64,000 nt of DNA from the NCBI GenBank assembly GCA_902596165.1, contig CACJSU010000002.1, forward strand, positions 124,001-188,000. Direction: 5' to 3'. This stretch comes from an uncultured SAR86 cluster bacterium (GTDB taxonomy: Bacteria; Pseudomonadota; Gammaproteobacteria; Magnimaribacterales; D2472). Positions 7,060 to 16,671 of the stretch are shown in pieces (position 1 is the first letter of the stretch; each line of letters starts with the position of its first letter). The position numbers were made by a program, and so were the translations under genes. Under the pieces are notes generated by a model. The model did no database searches. It worked only from the letters and a program-made list of their open reading frames with translations, and was not told the DNA's origin.

Positions 7060-9525
7060 CTAAGAATCTCTCAAGGTGATCATAGGCGAAGCATAAATAC
7101 TCTTTCTTATAGAAATAACACCTGCAATAAATATAAAACCAATAGCAAGCAAAAAACTTAGCCCAAGAATTAACAAATTTGGCGTATAAATAAGATCAAA
7201 AAATTGATAAAAAATCACAGATGACAACACTATAGAAAAAATAATTGCAGTGATTGCAGATAACATACCCAAAATAAAAAACTCTGAAGAAGCAGATTTA
7301 AAAATCATCGCCCTACTGGCACCAATTGCATGCATAATTGCCGTCTCTTTGGTTCGCTGATCTCTGTTTGAATAAATAGAAGCTATCAAAGCTAAAATTC
7401 CTGCAATTAATGTTAATAAAAAGATATATTGCACAGCTAAAGAAGCGCTTGAGATTGAGCTTTTTGCTTGATCTATAATTGCTTCTAGGTTAACTGCGCT
7501 AATAGTGGGGAAACGTGTTATAAATTTATTCATTAGCTTCTCAGAATCTTCTACCTTAATGCTTGTAATGTATGAATTTGGGAGATCTCTGCCTGCAGCT
7601 GGAGATAGGATAAAAAAGAAATTTGGCGAAAAACTTTGCCATTCAATCTCCCGGAAACTTGATACAGATGCGCTAAATGTTTTACCACCAGCTGAAAAAT
7701 TAAGCTCATCACCAATTTCAAGATTCATTGACGCTGCTATTTCTCGATCAACTGAAACTTCTGCAACTTCATCAGCATTAGCCCACCATTGACCATCTGC
7801 TAAGGTATTACTTTGCGGTATGTCATACTGCCAAGTTAAATTGGCTTCTCTTTCCATTAGATTGTCAAAATTTATACCTTCAGATCCAGGTCGTCTTGCA
7901 GATAAAAGCCTTCCGCGAATTAAGGGCGTAAAGTCTGGACTAATGTTTGCTTCATCTTCTAAATAATCTGAAATAGCCTTTATGTTATATTCCTGAATAT
8001 TAAATAAAAAATAATTAGGCGTTTCTTCATCTAACGTTTCAGTCCAGGAATCTACCAAATCAGTTCTAGTTTCTGCGAGGACAACAAGAAACAATAATGA
8101 AAGACCAAAAATAATAACCTGCAAAATACTTTCATTGCCTCGCTGAACTATATTCTTGAGACCGAGCTTCCAACCTGTGCCATTAGAAAATTGTATTAAG
8201 TAAAGAACGTAAATCAATAATTTTCCAATTAGATACAAGGCAGAAGTTACAAAGATTAATGTCATAACTATATATAAAATTAATTTAATGTCTTGAAACA
8301 ACACTATTAGAAATCCGAACATTGTAAAAAAAGCAACTAAATAAATTATGAAATTGCTTGATAGCTTGATAACAAAATTATTTCTTAGAATCCTGATTGG
8401 TTCAGTTTCACTGAGAATTTTGATATAGGGAGTAGCTGTCGCAAATACTACAAAACCAGCTGTAATAAAACCAATAATGACTGGTCTAAATGTAGGAGGC
8501 GGCAAATCAACATTAATTATTCCCTGTAACGTAGATAGCAACAGATGCTGTAATACATAACCAAAAATCAATCCAAATATTGAGGCGCTAATTACCATTA
8601 ATGTAAGCTGCATTATTTGATGACCTAAAATAAATGATTTAGAGGCACCAAAAACTTTCATTAAAGATGTATGAAGGAGATTTCTGTTAGCGTATCTTCT
8701 AACTGCCATCATGGCTGCAATTACAGAAATAATTATGGTGAACAAACTAGCTAAATTGAAGAAAGTTGTTGAATTAGCGATATCTTCTCCAATATTGTCA
8801 CCCACTTCAATTGCTTTTTGCAGCCTAATATTGGGGGGTATTGCTTCAAGGGAATCTTCAAAACGATTTAAGTTATCCTGGGTACCTGAAAAAAGTTTCC
8901 TATATACAACCCTGCTGCCAGTTTGAATAACGCCCATCTCCTCAACATCAACAATGTTTGCAATTGCAATTGGATAAAAACCAACAAAGCTAGAGTTTCT
9001 ATCTGGATAATCTTCAATAATGCCGTCAACGATAAAATTTTTATTACCTATAGAAAGTGTGTCTGATTGGTTTAATTCCAAAGATTCTGAAATTTTTTTC
9101 TCTATCCAGATCTTGCCCGACGGAGGAGAGCCTGAATGCTCAATTTGAATCCCATTAAAATTAACAATCTTTAAATCCCCTCTTAATGGATATGATTCTG
9201 TAACTGCCTTAATGGAGGTTAGCAGATTGTCATCTTTGGTTATTACCATACTCAAAAAAGTAGTTGTTTCAGCCCAATTAAGATTGTTCGTTTCAGCTTT
9301 GCTTAAAAATTCTGAATCTATTTCAGACGTTGATCGCAATACGAGATCTGCACCTAACATGCTCGAGGCTTGCATTTTCATAGAAGCTTGTAGTCTATCG
9401 CCTAAAAACCCAACACTTGATATAGAAGTAACGGCTAAGACAAGCGAAAAAAATAGTATAAGCAAATCGCCACTAAAAACCTCTGACCAAAATTTCTTTA
9501 AACCATATATCAGACCTCTTCTCAT
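7060..9525 (-). CDS. ybbP: ABC transporter permease, FtsX/MacB type (YbbP-like)
   Basis: An 821-residue permease partnered with the ATPase at 9522-10190. The layout is an N-terminal membrane helix (about residues 18-40), a large periplasmic domain, then FtsX-type helix groups near 255-380 and 395-445. A second periplasmic domain follows, and a last FtsX block lies near residues 695-815. This ten-helix double-FtsX form matches YbbP, the partner of YbbA in E. coli, not the four-helix LolCE/MacB form. These systems are thought to move lipophilic compounds or work in the envelope rather than import solutes. The start ATG overlaps the stop of the ATPase gene by four bases (ATGA), which supports coupled translation. 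Confidence 0.9.
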   Translation of the reverse strand: MRRGLIYGLKKFWSEVFSGDLLILFFSLVLAVTSISSVGFLGDRLQASMKMQASSMLGADLVLRSTSEIDSEFLSKAETNNLNWAETTTFLSMVITKDDNLLTSIKAVTESYPLRGDLKIVNFNGIQIEHSGSPPSGKIWIEKKISESLELNQSDTLSIGNKNFIVDGIIEDYPDRNSSFVGFYPIAIANIVDVEEMGVIQTGSRVVYRKLFSGTQDNLNRFEDSLEAIPPNIRLQKAIEVGDNIGEDIANSTTFFNLASLFTIIISVIAAMMAVRRYANRNLLHTSLMKVFGASKSFILGHQIMQLTLMVISASIFGLIFGYVLQHLLLSTLQGIINVDLPPPTFRPVIIGFITAGFVVFATATPYIKILSETEPIRILRNNFVIKLSSNFIIYLVAFFTMFGFLIVLFQDIKLILYIVMTLIFVTSALYLIGKLLIYVLYLIQFSNGTGWKLGLKNIVQRGNESILQVIIFGLSLLFLVVLAETRTDLVDSWTETLDEETPNYFLFNIQEYNIKAISDYLEDEANISPDFTPLIRGRLLSARRPGSEGINFDNLMEREANLTWQYDIPQSNTLADGQWWANADEVAEVSVDREIAASMNLEIGDELNFSAGGKTFSASVSSFREIEWQSFSPNFFFILSPAAGRDLPNSYITSIKVEDSEKLMNKFITRFPTISAVNLEAIIDQAKSSISSASLAVQYIFLLTLIAGILALIASIYSNRDQRTKETAIMHAIGASRAMIFKSASSEFFILGMLSAITAIIFSIVLSSVIFYQFFDLIYTPNLLILGLSFLLAIGFIFIAGVISIRKSIYASPMITLRDS

Positions 9526-10190
9526 AATATCTGCCCTTCAGAGAGCTCATAAACTTCCTTACATTTTTCTGCCAAAAATAAATCATGAGTTACTAAAACC
9601 AAAGTTGTTTGAATTATTTCATTTAGTGAAAATAAAAGGTCGCTAATTGAGTCTGAACTTTTTTTATCTAAGTTTCCGGTTGGCTCATCGGCAAATAAAA
9701 TTTTTGGCTTATTCACAATAGATCTTGCAATAGCAACGCGTTGCTTTTCACCACCACTAAGTTGAGTAGCAAAATGCTTTGCTCTTTTAGATAATCCAAC
9801 TTTCTTAAGTGCCTCTTGAGCTTTATCCATTGAATAGGGATCTCCTGAGATTTCAAGCGGCAACATCACATTATCAAGAGCGGTTAATCTTGGCATCAAA
9901 TGAAATGATTGAAAAACAAAGCCAACATCCTGACCCCTGATTTGCGCCCTCTTATCTTCGTCAAGAGATGTAATTTCTGACCCCAGCAAATTTACAGTTC
10001 CAAAAGTTGGTAAATCAAGCCCCGCCATAATAGCTAAAAGTGTCGTTTTTCCAGATCCAGATGGTCCAACCAAAGATATAGGCTTGCCTTGTTCAACAGT
10101 TAAATTTATATCTTTTACTATTGTCAAAAGCCCCTCAGGGCTGTTAACTTCTTTTGTGATGTTCTTAACTTCTAAAATTAAATTTTTCAA
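9522..10190 (-). CDS. ybbA: ABC transporter ATP-binding protein (YbbA-like)
   Basis: A 222-residue nucleotide-binding subunit. Visible are Walker A GPSGSGKTT (about residues 41-49), the Q-loop in VGFVFQSFHLMPRLTALDNV, the signature LSGGEKQRVAIARS (about 143-157), Walker B ILFADEPTGNLD and the H-switch VTHD. The sequence belongs to the LolD/MacB/YbbA group, which pairs with FtsX-like permeases. Here the partner is the overlapping gene downstream. The 5' end overlaps the divergent tesA start by about 32 bases. From memory, E. coli shows the same overlapping arrangement. Confidence 0.94.
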   Translation of the reverse strand: MKNLILEVKNITKEVNSPEGLLTIVKDINLTVEQGKPISLVGPSGSGKTTLLAIMAGLDLPTFGTVNLLGSEITSLDEDKRAQIRGQDVGFVFQSFHLMPRLTALDNVMLPLEISGDPYSMDKAQEALKKVGLSKRAKHFATQLSGGEKQRVAIARSIVNKPKILFADEPTGNLDKKSSDSISDLLFSLNEIIQTTLVLVTHDLFLAEKCKEVYELSEGQIL

Positions 10191-10833
10191 AATTTCCTTA
10201 GCTTTGTTTTTAGGTATTCTACTGTCACTTACTTTATCAGTAAATTCATCTAATCAGTTCCAAAATAAAGAGCATATTGCAGTTGTTTTAGGTGACAGTT
10301 TGAGCGCTGGTTATGGAGTTAAAATAGATGAATCTTGGCCCTCTGTTCTTGAGAATAATTTAAACGCGGTGAATATTAATATCAAAATTATTAATGCAGG
10401 TATTAGTGGCGACACAACCTCTGGTGGCCTATTTAGACTTCCAAAATTATTAAGAGAACATAAACCAAATTTAGTAATTTTAGAACTAGGCGGGAATGAT
10501 GGTTTAAGAGGCATGTCTATTAAAAAAATAATTCAAAAAAATCTAGATGAAATGATTAGAATGTCTCTGCAAAGTGGTGCTAATGTTGCTATTGTTGGAG
10601 TTGAGCTTCCCCCTAATTATGGAGAACAATATACTAGCAAGTTTAAGAAAATGTATATTGAATTAGCAGATGAATATAATTTAACCCTTATAGAAGGCTC
10701 AATAAAAGAAATGGTCGCATTAAATTTGATGCAAGCAGATGGGATTCATCCAAATGCCAATGGACATTTAAGAATAGAAGAGGAAGTAAGGAGCAAGATA
10801 TTGACTCTATTAGATGAGAGGATTACTGACTAA
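10159..10833 (+). CDS. tesA: acyl-CoA thioesterase I / lysophospholipase, exported SGNH hydrolase (TesA)
   Basis: I choose the ATG at 10159, since only this and upstream starts provide the signal segment FFKISLALFLGILLSLTLS, and the upstream part of the ORF track is the reverse side of ybbA. The mature domain shows all four SGNH blocks: GDSLSAGYG with the serine nucleophile, INAGISGDTTSGG, LELGGNDGLRG, and DGIHPNANGH with the aspartate and histidine. The enzyme hydrolyses acyl-CoA thioesters, lysophospholipids and various esters in the periplasm. The length (224 residues) suits the TesA family. It is divergent from ybbA with overlapping starts and convergent with queF, overlapping its end by 11 bases. 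Confidence 0.92.
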   Translation: MFLTSKIKFFKISLALFLGILLSLTLSVNSSNQFQNKEHIAVVLGDSLSAGYGVKIDESWPSVLENNLNAVNINIKIINAGISGDTTSGGLFRLPKLLREHKPNLVILELGGNDGLRGMSIKKIIQKNLDEMIRMSLQSGANVAIVGVELPPNYGEQYTSKFKKMYIELADEYNLTLIEGSIKEMVALNLMQADGIHPNANGHLRIEEEVRSKILTLLDERITD

Positions 10834-11554
10834 AATCTCTGAAATTTTTAAATATTAATTTTTTTGAGGTTGAGCGCATAGGATTAATATCGATGCCGCC
10901 TCGTCTTAAGAATTTTCCATAAACAGTCAAATTATCAACCGCAAAATCTTCCACCAAGGTTATAAAAATGGACTCAATACAAGCTTCATGGAAATCGCCT
11001 TTATTTCTGTATGATTTCAAAAATTTAATTAATTTTTTTGAATCCAAGAGATGAGACGTTGAATGAATATAAATATTACCCCAGTCAGGTTGAGAGGTCA
11101 CAGGGCAGATTGATCTAAAGCCCTCAAAACAAACAATCTTATTTTTGGGAATCTTGTTTTCAAATCTTGAAATAAGACTTGAGCTAGGAGCATTATTAAA
11201 TCTATTTAATTTTTTAACAGATACATTAGAATTTAACAGTTTACTTAAATCATTTTCAACCAGCTTGTATGCCTTTGAAGGATCTTTAAATTTTTTATTA
11301 TAAAAAGAGCCTAAGTAGAGCTTCAAAGACTTAGATTCAACCGTTAAAATTGAATGCATAGGGATTTTAATTTCTATAGCCTCAATCACTGGATGATTCT
11401 TGGAATTTAAATAGGAAAATTCATATGCATTCCAATAATCCAATCCAAAAAAACATTCTAAGTGCTTATTGTTTCGAGGAATTGCATCCAAAAAATCTGC
11501 AGAATAAGAATCAAGCTGTGGATTAGATTGCCGCCCTAAATATTTAACCTTCAC
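10823..11554 (-). CDS. queF: NADPH-dependent 7-cyano-7-deazaguanine reductase
   Basis: QueF reduces preQ0 to preQ1 in queuosine tRNA modification. The 243-residue chain has the bimodular form. The N-terminal half contains YWNAYEFSYLN and the ESKSLKLYLGSFYN substrate motif. The C-terminal half has FRSICPVTSQPDWGNIYI, with the cysteine that forms the thioimide, and HEACIESIF near residue 187 with the acid residues. It ends with YGKFLRRGGIDINPMRS. It is about 35-40 residues shorter at the N-terminus than E. coli QueF. It is the last gene of the YadGH run, overlapping the permease gene by four bases. The functional link with that exporter is unknown. Confidence 0.94.
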   Translation of the reverse strand: MKVKYLGRQSNPQLDSYSADFLDAIPRNNKHLECFFGLDYWNAYEFSYLNSKNHPVIEAIEIKIPMHSILTVESKSLKLYLGSFYNKKFKDPSKAYKLVENDLSKLLNSNVSVKKLNRFNNAPSSSLISRFENKIPKNKIVCFEGFRSICPVTSQPDWGNIYIHSTSHLLDSKKLIKFLKSYRNKGDFHEACIESIFITLVEDFAVDNLTVYGKFLRRGGIDINPMRSTSKKLIFKNFRDFSQ

Positions 11555-12330
11555 TGACGAGTTCCAACTCCTCTATGAAGAAGAAGTAAGCATGCTGAAG
11601 TCAATATAATTATAAAAAAAATAATCATTCCTAATGCAAATGGGATGGATACATCACTTACTCCTAGCATCCCTTCCCTAAAAGTATTAACAACGTAAAG
11701 CATTGGATTTACCATAGAAATATTTCTCCAAATATCAGGAAGTATATTGATTGAATAGAAGACACCACCCAAATAAATTAAAGGTGTAAGAACAAAAGTA
11801 GGAATAATGGAAATATCATCAAAACTATCTGCAAAAATAGCATTGATAAAACCCATTAGTGAAAACAATATAGCTGTTAAAAATAGAACTGAAACTGTTA
11901 ACAAGGGATTGACAATTGTAAAAGATGGATAAAAGAAAAGACTGACACAAAAAACTATACAGCCAATTAGTACGCCACGAGATACTCCACCCATAACAAA
12001 GCCAACCAATATCGCCCAATTTGGCATTGGAGATACGAGCAATTCTTCTATTGATTTTTGAAATTTTACAGAATAAAAGGAAGAAACAACGTTTGCGTAT
12101 GAGTTTGTGATTACGGACATCATAATTAAACCAGGTATCATAAACTGAATGTAATCAAGGCCATCCATGGTCCCAATTCTTGGGCCAATCAAGGATCCAA
12201 AAATTACAAAATACAAAGACATGGTTACTGCAGGCGGAACCAATGTTTGCACCCAAATTCTTAGATACCGCTTAATCTCTTTTCTAATAAGAGTAATTAA
12301 AGAAACGAAAATTTCATTTCCTCTGTTCAT
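11551..12330 (-). CDS. yadH: ABC-2 type transporter permease (YadH-like)
   Basis: A 259-residue integral membrane protein with six predicted helices. It contains the ABC-2 signatures YIQFMIPGLIMMSVITNSYANVVSS and VLTPLIYLGGVFYSINILPDIWRNISMVNPMLYVVNTFREG. It is the membrane partner of the ATPase gene three bases upstream. YadGH-type exporters resemble DrrAB and Nod-type exporters. The substrate is not established and cannot be inferred here. Downstream it overlaps queF by four bases, and so belongs to a long minus-strand operon. Confidence 0.92.
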   Translation of the reverse strand: MNRGNEIFVSLITLIRKEIKRYLRIWVQTLVPPAVTMSLYFVIFGSLIGPRIGTMDGLDYIQFMIPGLIMMSVITNSYANVVSSFYSVKFQKSIEELLVSPMPNWAILVGFVMGGVSRGVLIGCIVFCVSLFFYPSFTIVNPLLTVSVLFLTAILFSLMGFINAIFADSFDDISIIPTFVLTPLIYLGGVFYSINILPDIWRNISMVNPMLYVVNTFREGMLGVSDVSIPFALGMIIFFIIILTSACLLLLHRGVGTRQ

Positions 12331-12332
12331 AA

Positions 12333-13250
12333 TTAACTTTTATTAACCATTTCGATAAACATCTCTTCCAATCTATTTGATTTATTTCTCATAGATAGGA
12401 CATTTATATCAAGAGCGGATAATTGTTCAAAAAGATGATTAATAGATTGGTCTTTTTTTATTGATACGTTTAAAGTTGTTGAATCTTCAAGGGTTATCGG
12501 AAATTTAGAAATAGAAGGCGGTTGGTCGAGTGTCTTATCTATGTCTAAAACAAAACCTTGAACATCTAGCCGACTCAAAAGATCTTTCATTGAAGTATTT
12601 TCAACCAACTCTCCATAATCGATAATAGCTATGTTTTTACATAATTGCTCAGCTTCTTCTAGATAGTGAGTAGTTAAAATGATGGTAGTACCTTTAGCAT
12701 TAATCTCTTTTAAAAACTCCCACATCTCTCGTCTGAGCTCTATGTCAACTCCTGCGGTGGGCTCATCGAGTATTAGGAGTTTTGGTTCATGAATTAATGC
12801 CTTTGCTATCATTAGTCGTCTTTTAAATCCACCAGATAATGTCCGAGCTTGTTCGTTGCGCTTTTCCCAGAGACCAAGACGTTTAAGAGTTGTCTCAGTC
12901 TTCGGCTTAGAATCTTTTAGTGAAATACCATAAAAGCCTGCTTGAGTTGTGACAATATCAATAACTTTCTCAAAATTATTAAAGTTTATTTCTTGTGAAA
13001 CCACTCCGAGTAAACGCTTTGCTTCGGGAAAATTTTCATCTGTATCAATTCCAAAGATTTTTACTTTACCACCCGTCTTAGTAACCAATGAAGCAATTAT
13101 TCCTATTGTTGATGATTTACCAGCTCCATTTGGTCCAAGCAATGCAAAGAAATCTCCTTCTTTTACTGATAGATTAATCCCTTTTAAGGCAACTACATCA
13201 GAATCATATGTTTTTTTGAGATCAGTGATCTCAAGAGCAAATTGATTCAT
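12333..13250 (-). CDS. yadG: ABC-2 transporter ATP-binding protein (YadG-like)
   Basis: A 305-residue ATPase of the DrrA/CcmA type. Seen are Walker A GPNGAGKSS (about residues 39-47), Q-loop VVSQEINFNNFEKV, signature LSGGFKRRLMIAKAL, Walker B LLILDEPTAGVD, and the H-loop TTHYLEEAEQLC. The final 90 residues are a small regulatory C-terminal domain as in other DrrA-like proteins. The gene overlaps the NCS2-like permease gene by four bases and is followed three bases later by yadH, so the three are probably translated from one mRNA. Confidence 0.93.
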   Translation of the reverse strand: MNQFALEITDLKKTYDSDVVALKGINLSVKEGDFFALLGPNGAGKSSTIGIIASLVTKTGGKVKIFGIDTDENFPEAKRLLGVVSQEINFNNFEKVIDIVTTQAGFYGISLKDSKPKTETTLKRLGLWEKRNEQARTLSGGFKRRLMIAKALIHEPKLLILDEPTAGVDIELRREMWEFLKEINAKGTTIILTTHYLEEAEQLCKNIAIIDYGELVENTSMKDLLSRLDVQGFVLDIDKTLDQPPSISKFPITLEDSTTLNVSIKKDQSINHLFEQLSALDINVLSMRNKSNRLEEMFIEMVNKS

Positions 13251-14632
13251 ACAACCTCTTCTTCAAAACCATCAACAAAAACTGCTAACAATAAACCTAT
13301 AAGAAGACCCACCCAGGCACTGTAAAAAGTTATGAAGAATGCTATGAGAAGCGCTGTTGCCATTTCAGAATTCTTTTTTGGAATTGCCATGGCAACATAA
13401 GCGCATGCAAAACCAGTTAAGATTAATGTGAGGGTTAAAGCCATTACCATTAATGGCTGCATGAGGGTAACGAAAGGCAGAGTAAAGTACAAAAATGGAA
13501 TACCCATTAAATAATAAGAACCAATCCCATCAAAAATTGAAGGCATCTGTTTGCGCCCCTTCTTCCATTGCTCAGCTACAACAACATGAACGCCTGTCCA
13601 TAAAGCTCCTTGTGTTGGAAAAAAAGGATTTACCAATGAAGCCAATAAATTTCTTATCCCAACTGAAAGATGTGAGCGATTAAGATCAATGGGTAGCTTC
13701 TCATCATCTCTATGCTTTTGAGCATCTTTAAGAACCTCTGTTGCGGTAACCAAATCCCCAAAAAGAAGCATGTAACCAATTATCACAAGCGGTAATGCAT
13801 CGATGTACATCTCTAATGAAGGTAATCCAATATAAAGTGGAGAGGTTTTCTCAATCAAGCTTATAATTGCTGGTATTTTGAAACCCCACTCAATATTAAA
13901 GGTTAACTCACCTAAAAAGAAAGCTACTAAACCAGCAACCAGAAATCCTGGCAATAATCCCAGCGAACCAATAACTTCAAAAAATTTATTCTTTGCAGCA
14001 ATTCTTTTAAAAGGATTAGAAAAAGTAGTTATAACGCATAAAACAATTGCTACTGTCATGGAAACAGGTTGCATAAGATAGGCATCAAAATCTTCAAAAA
14101 ATACTTGATAAAATGCAGCTAAAGCTGCCCCTAAGATAATTCCAGCTTTTAGTCCATTGGGTATTCTTTCAACCAATAATTTACCCCAACCCGTTAATCC
14201 AAGAATTAAAATTAAGGCAGTAAATTCAAAACACATTGCTGCCATAAACTGAAAGGCCTCTGGGTTATATCTACATACGCCATCAACACAAATATCTGAA
14301 CCTTCAGTAGGCACTCCATAATAACCAGCAGCAGCTAAAGCACCCATAACAATAGGAACCGCTGGAGTAACCCAACCAGGTGCCATGGGCTCTCCAAAAA
14401 TTATAGGGCCAGCTGAAATAAAAGTTCCTGCAACCATACTTAAAGCTACAGCCTCCTCAAAAGTTAAGCCTAGTTTCATAGCTAAAGGAGCGGCTGCAAA
14501 AGCAGTAGCACCAGAAATTACAAGACCTTGAAGAAATTCAGGGGCTCTAAATTTTATATGGATAAATGGAATTCTTAGAGTAAATGGACCCCATTTAATT
14601 CCGCTGTTTTGTGAAGTATTGATTGCATTCAT
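13247..14632 (-). CDS. NCS2/SLC23-like integral membrane permease
   Basis: A 461-residue membrane protein with about 12-14 hydrophobic segments. The N-terminal blocks QGLVISGATAFAAAPLAMKLGLTFEEA and GTFISAGPIIFGEPMAPGWVTPAVP, and the later IGYMLLFGDLVTATEVL, resemble the solute carrier 23 / UraA fold. The usual QPQS-type nucleobase motif is not clear, so uracil, xanthine or ascorbate transport cannot be claimed. A cysteine pair in SDICVDGVCRYNPE near residue 115 probably lies in a periplasmic loop. It lies between the VWA gene and yadG with four-base overlaps on both sides, an unusual neighbourhood for a permease. Confidence 0.72.
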   Translation of the reverse strand: MNAINTSQNSGIKWGPFTLRIPFIHIKFRAPEFLQGLVISGATAFAAAPLAMKLGLTFEEAVALSMVAGTFISAGPIIFGEPMAPGWVTPAVPIVMGALAAAGYYGVPTEGSDICVDGVCRYNPEAFQFMAAMCFEFTALILILGLTGWGKLLVERIPNGLKAGIILGAALAAFYQVFFEDFDAYLMQPVSMTVAIVLCVITTFSNPFKRIAAKNKFFEVIGSLGLLPGFLVAGLVAFFLGELTFNIEWGFKIPAIISLIEKTSPLYIGLPSLEMYIDALPLVIIGYMLLFGDLVTATEVLKDAQKHRDDEKLPIDLNRSHLSVGIRNLLASLVNPFFPTQGALWTGVHVVVAEQWKKGRKQMPSIFDGIGSYYLMGIPFLYFTLPFVTLMQPLMVMALTLTLILTGFACAYVAMAIPKKNSEMATALLIAFFITFYSAWVGLLIGLLLAVFVDGFEEEVV

Positions 14633-15804
14633 TTTGATAGTTCTGCCATCCCCTCTTCTAGACCCTTTAAAGTTAACGGAAACATTCTGTTATCCACCAG
14701 TTCTCTAATAATACATAATGAAGAGGTATAGTCCCAGTGATCATCAGGCACAGGATTTAACCAAGCCACCCTATCAAAATGATCGCAAAGACGTCTTATG
14801 GTTGCGCCTCCAGGCTCCTCATTCCAGTGCTCAATACTTCCCCCAGCATTAGTAATTTCATATGGAGCCATGGTGGCATCGCCCACAAAAATAACTTTAT
14901 AATCGGCACTGTATTTGTTAATGATATCTTGCACTAAAAATCTTTCTTGGGTTCTTCTTCTATTGTCTTCCCACACAGACTCATAAACACAATTATGAAA
15001 GTAGAAATATTTTAAATGTTTAAATTCTGTTTTAAGGGCCGAAAAGAGCTCTTCGCACAGTTTAATATATGGGTCCATTGACCCCCCAACATCAAAAAAG
15101 ATCAAAACCTTAACGTGATTTGTTCTCTCAGGGATCATATTAATATCTAAAATTCCTGCGTTTCTAGCAGTAGATTTAATTGTTCCATCCATGTCCAACT
15201 CATAATCTGCGCTTTGGCGTGCAAATTTTCTTAATCTTCTTAAAGCAACTTTAATATTTCTAGTTCCTATCTCAACAGAATCATCTAGATTTTGAAATTG
15301 CCTTTGCTCCCAAACTTTTACAGCCTTTTTATTTCCACCCTCTCCACCAACTCTCACTCCTTCAGGGTTGTTTCCATTATTCCCAAAGGGTGAAGTGCCA
15401 TTCGTACCAATCCATTTGTTTCCACCCTCATGTCTTTCTTTTTGCTCCTCAAGTCTTTTTTTAAATTCTTCAAGCAGCTTTTCTAAGCCGCCTAGGGACT
15501 GAATTTTTTTTAACTCTTCAGGGTCTAATTCTTTTTCGAATGCTTTTCGCAACCAATCCTCTGGAATGAGCGCTTCAAAAATATCCTCTAAGGTTTCAAT
15601 TCCTTTAAAATAAATTTCAAAGGCTCTATCAAACTTATCGTAATTTTTTTCATCTTTTACAAGAATTGTTCTTGAGAGGAAGTAAAAATCCTCCATATCA
15701 GCAAATGCAAGGTTTTTTTCAAGCGCACCCAATAAATCAAGCAATTCTCTCAAGGTGCAAGGAACTCCCGCAGATCGAACTGTATGAAAAAGATTAATTA
15801 ACAT
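14629..15804 (-). CDS. VWA domain protein of the CoxE-like family
   Basis: A 391-residue soluble protein. The N-terminal 130 residues are helical, followed by a glycine/asparagine-rich linker (KWIGTNGTSPFGNNGNNPEG). A CoxE-like von Willebrand A domain begins near residue 220. The metal site motif is DVGGSMDPY, the DxGxS variant I associate with this family. These proteins act with MoxR ATPases as chaperone-like pairs that activate or insert metals in target enzymes. The moxR-like gene is directly upstream with no gap. The target is unknown. The adjacent permease overlaps the 3' end by four bases and is a candidate partner. Confidence 0.87.
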   Translation of the reverse strand: MLINLFHTVRSAGVPCTLRELLDLLGALEKNLAFADMEDFYFLSRTILVKDEKNYDKFDRAFEIYFKGIETLEDIFEALIPEDWLRKAFEKELDPEELKKIQSLGGLEKLLEEFKKRLEEQKERHEGGNKWIGTNGTSPFGNNGNNPEGVRVGGEGGNKKAVKVWEQRQFQNLDDSVEIGTRNIKVALRRLRKFARQSADYELDMDGTIKSTARNAGILDINMIPERTNHVKVLIFFDVGGSMDPYIKLCEELFSALKTEFKHLKYFYFHNCVYESVWEDNRRRTQERFLVQDIINKYSADYKVIFVGDATMAPYEITNAGGSIEHWNEEPGGATIRRLCDHFDRVAWLNPVPDDHWDYTSSLCIIRELVDNRMFPLTLKGLEEGMAELSK

Positions 15805-16653
15805 TTATTTTGCTTGCTCTCTCCTTGACATGAATGCGAGTCTTTCAAGAAGCTGCACATCTTGTTCGTTTTTTAGAAGCGCGCCGTAAAGTGGTGGAAT
15901 TGCTTTTGATGTATCAGCATTTTTTAGGATTTCATCTGGGAGTTCATCTGACATAAGCAACTTTAACCAATCAATTAATTCCGAGGTTGAAGGTTTTTTC
16001 TTCAATCCAGGAATTTTCCTGACATCAAAAAATAGATCTAAAGCATCTTTAACTAACGCCTTCTTTATTTTAGGGTAATGAACTTTAACAATGCCTTCCA
16101 TGGTTGGACGATCTGGAAATTGAATGTAATGAAAAAAACATCGTCTTAAAAAAGCATCTGGGAGCTCTTTTTCATTATTAGAGGTGATGATGATTAATGG
16201 TCTTTTTTTTGCTTTTATTGTCTCCCCTGTTTCATAGCAGTAGAATTCCATACGATCGAGTTCTTGCAATAAGTCATTTGGAAATTCAATGTCTGCCTTA
16301 TCTATTTCATCGATAAGCAAAACTACTTGCTTATCTGATTCAAAAGCTTCCCACAATTTTCCTTTTTTGATGTAATTTTTGATATCCTTGACCCTCTCAT
16401 CTCCTAATTGAGAATCCCTGAGTCTAGTAACAGCATCATATTCATAAAGTCCTTGCGATGCTTTTGTAGTCGATTTTACATGCCATTCAATTAATTCCAT
16501 TCCGAGTGATGCAGCCACTTCAATAGCCAACAATGTCTTGCCAGTTCCTGGCTCCCCTTTAATAATTAGAGGTCTTTCTAATGCTATAGTTGCGTTAACA
16601 GCCATACTGAGATCTTCAGTTGACACATAATTTTTAGTACCAGTAAATTTCAT
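15805..16653 (-). CDS. MoxR-family AAA+ ATPase
   Basis: A 282-residue AAA+ ATPase. Visible motifs are Walker A GEPGTGKT (about residues 36-43), Walker B VVLLIDEIDKAD (about 110-121), sensor 1 ITSNNEKELPDAFLRRC with its arginine finger, and a lid domain with PSTSELIDWLKLL. MoxR proteins work with a VWA partner as a chaperone or activator. Here the partner starts at the next base. An approximate GGAAACC site (AAAGGAAACC on the minus strand) precedes the ATG. It is 18 bases downstream of the thioesterase gene and may share its transcript. Confidence 0.93.
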   Translation of the reverse strand: MKFTGTKNYVSTEDLSMAVNATIALERPLIIKGEPGTGKTLLAIEVAASLGMELIEWHVKSTTKASQGLYEYDAVTRLRDSQLGDERVKDIKNYIKKGKLWEAFESDKQVVLLIDEIDKADIEFPNDLLQELDRMEFYCYETGETIKAKKRPLIIITSNNEKELPDAFLRRCFFHYIQFPDRPTMEGIVKVHYPKIKKALVKDALDLFFDVRKIPGLKKKPSTSELIDWLKLLMSDELPDEILKNADTSKAIPPLYGALLKNEQDVQLLERLAFMSRREQAK

Positions 16654-16671
16654 TTGGTTTCCTTTTTTTAA

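Noticed and set aside
7505-9646. Plus-strand frames inside ybbP (7505-7792, 8711-8926, 9212-9646).
   Set aside because: Antisense shadows of a well supported permease and ATPase gene. No domain or ribosome-binding site is seen.
12949-14081. Plus-strand frames opposite yadG and the permease.
   Set aside because: Antisense shadows of conserved genes, with low-complexity serine/proline/lysine content.
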